Source of the DNA: a virus
Virus record (IMG/VR): IMGVR_UViG_3300046777_001290
Coordinates: 1-32,610 of that record
DNA: 32,610 nt
Strand: one strand, 5' to 3'
Under the pieces are notes generated by a model. The model was not told where the DNA came from. It saw only the letters and a program-made list of their open reading frames with translations, and did no database searches. A program made the position numbers and the translations under genes. Position 1 is the stretch's first letter, and each line of letters begins with the position of its first letter. Of this stretch, positions 29,479 through 32,610 are shown in pieces.

Positions 29479-29560
29479 CGGTTTGCATATAAGCGAAGGC
29501 ACAAATAGCGATGGCATTGTGCGTTGGAATTTTGGCTTTTGCTTATGTGCTGTTATGCGA
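29473..29560 (+). repeat. attC-like site S3
   Basis: Outer box CGCTAAC (29473-29479), spacer GGTTT, arm GCATATAAGCGAAGGC (29485-29500); complementary arm GCTTTTGCTTATGTGC (29535-29550), spacer T, outer box GTTATGCGA (29552-29560). All three arm differences are G-T pairs on the plus strand. At about 88 nt and without any gene inside, it is the most attC-like site in the window. Confidence 0.85.
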
Positions 29561-29589
29561 GGTGCTTTTAACAAATTAAAATTAGAATT

Positions 29590-30465
29590 ATGAAGAAAAA
29601 TTTATTAGTATCATTTTCGGGAGGCGAAACATCGGGCTTTATGGCTCAATGGATTAAAAAACATTTAGAGGATAACTATGATAGAGTAGTTTATGTATTT
29701 GCCAATACAGGACTTGAAAATGAGCAGACTTTAGAATTTGTAGAACAATGCGATAACTATTGGAAACTAAATGTGCAATGGGTTGAAGCATCTGTAAATT
29801 TTGGCGAAAGAAAAGGAACTGGCTATTGGCTTACTGATTTTGATAATGCAAAAAGAAAAGGAGAGCCATTTGAGGCTATAATACAAAAGTATGGAATACC
29901 TAACCAAGCGTTCCCACATTGCACAAGAGAATTAAAACAAGCACCAATTAAAGCATTTGCAAAAGATTGGTTTGATGGCGAAAAATACGATACTGCAATA
30001 GGTATTAGAATTGATGAAGCAGATAGAATGAACGCAAAGGCAAAAGAAATGCGTTTTATTTATCCATTGATTAAACAAGATATGATACCTGCAACAAAGC
30101 CAATGATTAACTTCTTTTGGAAGCAAATGCACTTTAGATTGGATTTGAAAGGTTATCAATGGAATTGCATTACTTGTTGGAAAAAGGCAGATAAAAAGCT
30201 ATTTCAGATATACAAAGAAAATCCGAAAGCATTTGACTTTATGGATAGAATGGAACGCAAATATGCAAGAATAGGCAATGAGTTTATCAAAGATTTAACT
30301 GCAAAGGATAGAGTATTTTTTAGAGGAAACAGAAGTGCAACCGATATAATCTGCCAAGCAGAAAATTGGAAAGGAATTATTAAAAATGATGCAGATGAAT
30401 ACTCATATCAAATTGACTTACTCGGTGGGGATAGCTGTGAGGTCTTTTCGGAGTGCAGTTCGTAG
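29590..30465 (+). CDS. Cassette gene: phage PAPS reductase-like PP-loop protein
   Basis: A 291-residue member of the phosphoadenosine phosphosulfate reductase superfamily. It has PP-loop SFSGGETSG at 8-16, HCTRELK at 110-116, GIRIDEADR at 138-146 and a C-I-T-C pair at 193-196 that could hold an iron-sulfur cluster. Such proteins activate substrates with ATP and transfer or reduce sulfur. Phage versions have been linked to sulfur metabolism and, by similarity to DndC, to DNA sulfur modification. It is the first gene of the largest cassette, and its stop is 6 bp before the AAC box. Confidence 0.8.
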   Translation: MKKNLLVSFSGGETSGFMAQWIKKHLEDNYDRVVYVFANTGLENEQTLEFVEQCDNYWKLNVQWVEASVNFGERKGTGYWLTDFDNAKRKGEPFEAIIQKYGIPNQAFPHCTRELKQAPIKAFAKDWFDGEKYDTAIGIRIDEADRMNAKAKEMRFIYPLIKQDMIPATKPMINFFWKQMHFRLDLKGYQWNCITCWKKADKKLFQIYKENPKAFDFMDRMERKYARIGNEFIKDLTAKDRVFFRGNRSATDIICQAENWKGIIKNDADEYSYQIDLLGGDSCEVFSECSS

Positions 30466-30471
30466 CATTTC

Positions 30472-31059
30472 GCATAACGGTATTCGGCTAAACGCAGTAT
30501 TTAAAAACTTTTGCGAGGGATTTTAAACTTAATAACTAAAAATAGATAAAATGAAAAACGACAAACACAAACTATTAGCAACTGCCAAAGAATTGAGAGG
30601 AACGCTAAAAACAATTGAAAATTTACTTGAAGGGTATTCAGGTATTGAAGGCAACGAAAACTATATAAAATATTGCCTTCAAAAAGCAAAACAAGCCAAT
30701 GAGGATGATGCTACATTGAAACAACTTTATGATGATACTTACAATGTAGATATGGCAAAACGAAAAGCTATAAATGTTGCACCACTATACAAAATTGTAG
30801 AGAAGCATTTTAAGTTATTGGACGATATGGACACAGCAGGGGATATGTTTAAACCAAAGTGGTGCAAAATTACATCGGCAGTTGAGCAAATGCACAGATT
30901 AAGATGGCTTGTTGCTTATGTTGAAGGTGATAACAAAAATGAAGAAGGATTGATGGAAGTAAATGGAAATTGTTTTAAGAAAGAAGAACGAACTGTTTTG
31001 AACTTTTAACTGTGCGGTTGGAAAGTTTTTAAATATTGTCGTTTTAGCCGTTGTTATGC
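30472..31059 (+). repeat. attC-like site S4 with a gene in its centre
   Basis: Outer box GCATAAC (30472-30478), spacer GGTATT, arm CGGCTAAACG (30485-30494); complementary arm CGTTTTAGCCG (31040-31050), spacer TT, outer box GTTATGC (31053-31059). The arms are about 545 nt apart and enclose the whole gene 30551-31009, far more than known attC centres. Confidence 0.6.
30551..31009 (+). CDS. Gene inside attC-like site S4: hypothetical protein
   Basis: A 152-residue helical, charged protein (KHKLLATAKELRGTLKTIENLLEGYSG... PLYKIVEKHFKLLDDMDTAGDMFKPKWCKITSAVEQMHRLRWLVAYVEG). No family is recognised. It has a normal A-rich leader (TAAAAATAGATAAAATG) 57 bp after the left arm and ends 30 bp before the right arm. 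By the cassette rule it travels together with the PAPS reductase-like gene as a two-gene cassette, one gene before and one within the recombination site. Confidence 0.55.
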   Translation: MKNDKHKLLATAKELRGTLKTIENLLEGYSGIEGNENYIKYCLQKAKQANEDDATLKQLYDDTYNVDMAKRKAINVAPLYKIVEKHFKLLDDMDTAGDMFKPKWCKITSAVEQMHRLRWLVAYVEGDNKNEEGLMEVNGNCFKKEERTVLNF

Positions 31060-31122
31060 GAAGGTGTGGTAACTCAAAACTTCAAATTATAGACAAACTT
31101 TCCTGCCACACTTTTGCATAAC
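31053..31122 (+). mobile_element. Gene-less cassette
   Basis: GTTATGCGAAGGTGTGG (31053-31069) and CCACACTTTTGCATAAC (31106-31122) are inverted copies over 17 nt with two differences, both G-T pairs on the plus strand. Only 36 bp without a reading frame separate them. By the boundary rule this is one complete cassette whose only other content is site S5. Confidence 0.6.
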
Positions 31123-31214
31123 GTATCGGGGCTTTGCGTAGTAGCCCTTAGTTGGAACTTAAAATTAACCACGACACTTGATAGGGCTATTACGCAAAAC
31201 CCTTGTTATGTGCC
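31116..31214 (+). repeat. attC-like site S5
   Basis: Outer box GCATAAC (31116-31122), spacer GTATC, 21-nt arm (31128-31148) beginning GGGGCTTTGCG; complementary arm (31183-31203), spacer T, outer box GTTATGTGCC (31205-31214). The arms differ at three of 21 positions, two of them G-T pairs. Total length is about 99 nt. Confidence 0.85.
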
Positions 31215-31229
31215 GTTTTTATTCAGATT

Positions 31230-31436
31230 ATGACAGCAAAAGAAAAACAGGAACAATTCCTTAAAGAACTTAATGAGTTGTTGAGAAAACACAACGCAGA
31301 ACTATGTATTGAAGATTTTGGTCACGACTATTCACAAGATTGGAAAATTGTTGTTGATTTTCAATTTGACGAATCTTTAGAAGATACTGGAATTGTTCCG
31401 CAATTAAAAATTGGTAGCTTTTTGGATGGTCGCTAA
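31230..31436 (+). CDS. Cassette gene: hypothetical 68-residue protein
   Basis: A small acidic protein: a helix (KEKQEQFLKELNELLRKHNAELCIED) and then strands (WKIVVDFQFDES, VPQLKIGSFLDGR). A frame-extending TTG at 31203 lies in the recombination site, so ATG 31230 is chosen, 15 nt after the GTT box. The stop is 3 bp before the next AAC box. Start box GTTATGTGCC and end box GGCACATAAC are exact complements. The helix-plus-beta pattern is frequent in unknown phage proteins; function unknown. Confidence 0.6.
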   Translation: MTAKEKQEQFLKELNELLRKHNAELCIEDFGHDYSQDWKIVVDFQFDESLEDTGIVPQLKIGSFLDGR

Positions 31437-31439
31437 AAT

Positions 31440-31575
31440 GGCACATAACGTTGAAGCATTGGCGAAGGCAGGGAATAGTGGCACTTCTGTTCAATTACTT
31501 ACCAATGCTCAATAGGATTACAAATGTTCAAAATTAGTACGTCAGCCCTGCTTTTGCCAATGCAATGTTAGTGGC
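31440..31575 (+). repeat. attC-like site S6
   Basis: Outer box GGCACATAAC (31440-31449), spacer GTTGAA, arm GCATTGGCGAAGGCAGGG (31456-31473); complementary arm CCCTGCTTTTGCCAATGC (31546-31563), spacer AAT, outer box GTTAGTGGC (31567-31575). The 18-bp arms differ at two positions, both G-T pairs on the plus strand. Confidence 0.85.
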
Positions 31576-31631
31576 TGCCGTTTTCGATACAGTCTTTGGT
31601 CGGACTTTAATTAAAAACCAATTTTAATAAA

Positions 31632-31994
31632 ATGGAAGCAGTAAGTTTCAACCCCGATTACTTGGCTAAAATTGCCAAAGTATGCCATCAAGCAAACAAA
31701 GCGTTTTGCGAAGCTAATGACGACAATTCTCAAAAGGATTGGAACGAAGCAGAAGAATGGCAAAGAGAAAGTGCTATCAAAGGTGTAGCGTTTCGTATTA
31801 ACAACCCTGATGCTGGACACGATGCACAACACAATTCTTGGATGCAAGAAAAAGTTGATGCAGGTTGGGTATTTGGGGATGTAAAAGATGCAGAAGCAAA
31901 AACACACCCTTGTATTGTTCCTTTTGAAAAATTACCAAAGTTCCAACAGCAAAAAGACGCTTTGTTTTGTTCAGTTGTTGATAGCTTGAAGTAA
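31632..31994 (+). CDS. Cassette gene: RyR-domain protein
   Basis: A 120-residue protein whose body (~38-118) matches the bacterial and phage RyR domain: W-x-x-x-x-x-x-Q-R-E-S-A-I-K-G-V then NPDAGHDAQHNSWMQEKVDAGW, FGDVKDAEAKTHPCIVPFEKLP and QQKDALFCSVV. RyR repeats of ryanodine receptors belong to this family; prokaryotic members are often found in phages and near conflict systems and may bind nucleotide-like ligands. It is the only gene of its cassette. It starts 56 bp after the GTT box, with 46 bp between its stop and the next AAC box. Confidence 0.8.
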   Translation: MEAVSFNPDYLAKIAKVCHQANKAFCEANDDNSQKDWNEAEEWQRESAIKGVAFRINNPDAGHDAQHNSWMQEKVDAGWVFGDVKDAEAKTHPCIVPFEKLPKFQQQKDALFCSVVDSLK

Positions 31995-32040
31995 AATTAT
32001 TGGTGTCGTAGGTCGGCTCGTTTTGGGTCGTCCTACGGTT

Positions 32041-32209
32041 GCCACTAACGTTTTGCGGCTTTGCGAAGTTCAATTAAAAACTAATAATTATGAATGAAAA
32101 ATTAATAAGCGAATACGCTTACAGAGTTAGAAAAAGCAATGATTTAATGGAAGTAAAATCTTTATTGAAGCAGTTTGGTGAAGAATTTTGCAAAGCCGCT
32201 GTTATAAGC
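32041..32209 (+). repeat. attC-like site S7
   Basis: Outer box GCCACTAAC (32041-32049), spacer GTTTT, arm GCGGCTTTGCGAAGTTC (32055-32071); complementary arm GAATTTTGCAAAGCCGC (32183-32199), spacer T, outer box GTTATAAGC (32201-32209). Arms differ at two of 17 positions, both G-T pairs. The next gene starts in the centre and runs through the right arm. Confidence 0.85.
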
Positions 32210-32296
32210 AGTTGCGATTGCAAAGATAATGAATGTTGTTACTATTGCGAATTTGAAAAAACGGGTACAAGAAACCTTACAATGCCGTCAGATTAG
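32090..32296 (+). CDS. Cassette gene read through an attC arm: Cys-rich protein
   Basis: A 68-residue protein starting inside site S7 (ATAATTATG). A helical part (NEKLISEYAYRVRKSNDLMEVKSLLKQFG) is followed by EEFCKAAVIS, encoded by the right arm and GTT box. The tail SCDCKDNECCYYCEFEK is Cys-rich and could be a small zinc knuckle. It ends 5 bp before the AAC box of the terminal site. As at 29236, a helical start in the site centre is joined to a Cys-rich end in the cassette. Function unknown. Confidence 0.55.
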   Translation: MNEKLISEYAYRVRKSNDLMEVKSLLKQFGEEFCKAAVISSCDCKDNECCYYCEFEKTGTRNLTMPSD

Positions 32297-32301
32297 CAAT
32301 T

Positions 32302-32348
32302 GCTTATAACTTATTTCTTTGCGCTATAAAGTAGCGACTTATTTAAAA
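32302..32348 (+). repeat. Terminal cassette site, copy B
   Basis: GCTTATAAC, then TTATTTCTTTGCG and the hairpin CGCTATAAAGTAGCG, then ACTTATTTAAAA. Apart from its outer box and one C/T change it equals the end of cassette unit 1 (23696-23738), with the hairpin in inverse orientation. Confidence 0.75.
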
Positions 32349-32366
32349 AACTAAAAACAAATAAAC

Positions 32367-32516
32367 ATGAAAACAAACAATCAAACAAATCTATCACTAA
32401 TTTCAAAGACTGAATGGTGGTTAAAAAAATTAGATGTAAACTCAATCCGTGGAACATTCGATTGGAATCAGTATCAAAAATATTTAAAAGCTTTACAGAA
32501 TAATGAAAAAAAGTGA
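32367..32516 (+). CDS. Small hypothetical phage protein after the cassette array
   Basis: A 49-residue protein (starts MKTNNQTNLSLISKTEWWLK, then KLDVNSIRGTFDWNQYQKYL). It has a normal leader (AAAAACAAATAAACATG) like the one after the terminal site at 23756. It is helical with three Trp, and no family is recognised. It marks the return to phage sequence to the right of the array. Confidence 0.45.
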   Translation: MKTNNQTNLSLISKTEWWLKKLDVNSIRGTFDWNQYQKYLKALQNNEKK

Positions 32517-32558
32517 TGTTACTTTTATTTTATTTGTAATCTTCTAAATTATATTTTT

Positions 32559-32610
32559 ATGGATTTTTTATTATTTATTTGTCTTATTTTAGTTGGTCCA
32601 TGTTTAGGAA
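32559..32610 (+). CDS. Start of a possible membrane protein (cut by window end)
   Basis: The frame beginning at ATG 32559 (MDFLLFICLILVGPCLG) is open to the window edge. It reads as a hydrophobic N-terminal membrane or signal segment. Only 17 codons are visible, so this is tentative. Confidence 0.3.
   Translation, partial: MDFLLFICLILVGPCLG

Larger units (their letters stand above)
28891..32348 (+). mobile_element. Cassette array 2: integron-like gene cassettes (CALIN-like) in a phage
   Basis: Seven attC-like palindromes (S1 to S7) and a terminal site separate short genes, all read in the phage direction. Cassette start/end pairs: 29024/29189, 29374/29479, 29552/30478, 31053/31122, 31205/31449, 31567/32049, 32201/32310. 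In each, the GTT box at the start is complementary to the AAC box at the end (six of the seven exactly over the 7-10 nt core). No integrase gene is in the window. It sits between phage genes at 28889 and 32367. Confidence 0.65.

Noticed and set aside
28891-32348. Insertion sequence or CRISPR array
   Set aside because: No transposase or Cas gene is present; the palindromes differ in sequence from site to site and enclose different genes, unlike identical CRISPR repeats or IS ends.
32521-32557. Promoter before the last partial gene (TATATTTT with TTTG upstream)
   Set aside because: The last base of the -7 box is wrong and the spacing is 13 bp rather than 19 bp.

Overview
This AT-rich window is part of the genome of a tailed phage of Bacteroidota. 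The phage identity rests on a nearly continuous plus-strand set of terminase, tail, capsid, portal, connector, lysis, recombination and replication genes. The host assignment rests on three promoters that match the Bacteroidota consensus (TTG, exactly 19 bp, TATATTTG) and on A-rich leaders in place of Shine-Dalgarno sites. No integrase, repressor, tRNA or rRNA is visible. Both ends of the window are open.

Layout. 1-2.4 kb: a methyltransferase-like protein and two glycosyltransferases. 2.4-3.2 kb: small accessory genes, including a DUF3310 protein. 3.2-4.7 kb: small and large terminase. 4.7-11.9 kb: tail genes, comprising a tail assembly chaperone with a -1 frameshift on a poly-T slippery run, a neck-like protein, two large tail proteins and the tape measure. 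11.9-18.8 kb: head and connector genes, comprising an XkdF-like prohead protease, scaffold, major capsid protein, probable tail tube protein, portal with a C-terminal extension, connector and a putative tail terminator. 18.7-21.3 kb: tail fibre genes. 21.3-22.5 kb: lysis genes. From 22.5 kb the early region follows: small unknown genes, HTH proteins, SSB-like, Erf, YqaJ-like exonuclease, NinG and two replication-associated genes. A structured RNA ending in a terminator sits just before the replication genes.

The most unusual part is 28.9-32.35 kb, with a one-cassette relative at 23.35-23.74 kb. Short genes there are separated by long imperfect palindromes built like integron attC sites: an outer box ending in AAC, a 4-6 nt spacer, a long inner arm, a variable centre, the complementary inner arm, a 1-3 nt spacer, and an outer box beginning with GTT. 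The bases at the start of each cassette (GTT...) are complementary to the bases at the end of the same cassette (...AAC), and they change together from cassette to cassette. That is what G^TT recombination of circular integron cassettes predicts. Cargo includes a PAPS-reductase-like PP-loop protein, an RyR-domain protein and small unknown proteins. No integron integrase lies in the window, so this looks like an integrase-less (CALIN-like) cassette cluster inside a phage. It has odd features: a whole gene inside one site, reading frames that run through the arms, and arm differences that nearly all keep G-T pairing on the sense strand.

How the parts work together: host-type promoters at 22.57, 24.16 and 27.21 kb probably drive the early genes. 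The structural region instead carries a recurrent GGTACTTT(T/A)(T/A)AAAA motif just before six genes, a candidate phage-specific start signal. Terminators follow the major capsid and tail tube genes. A minus-strand promoter and terminator pair between the two lysis genes may make a small RNA.
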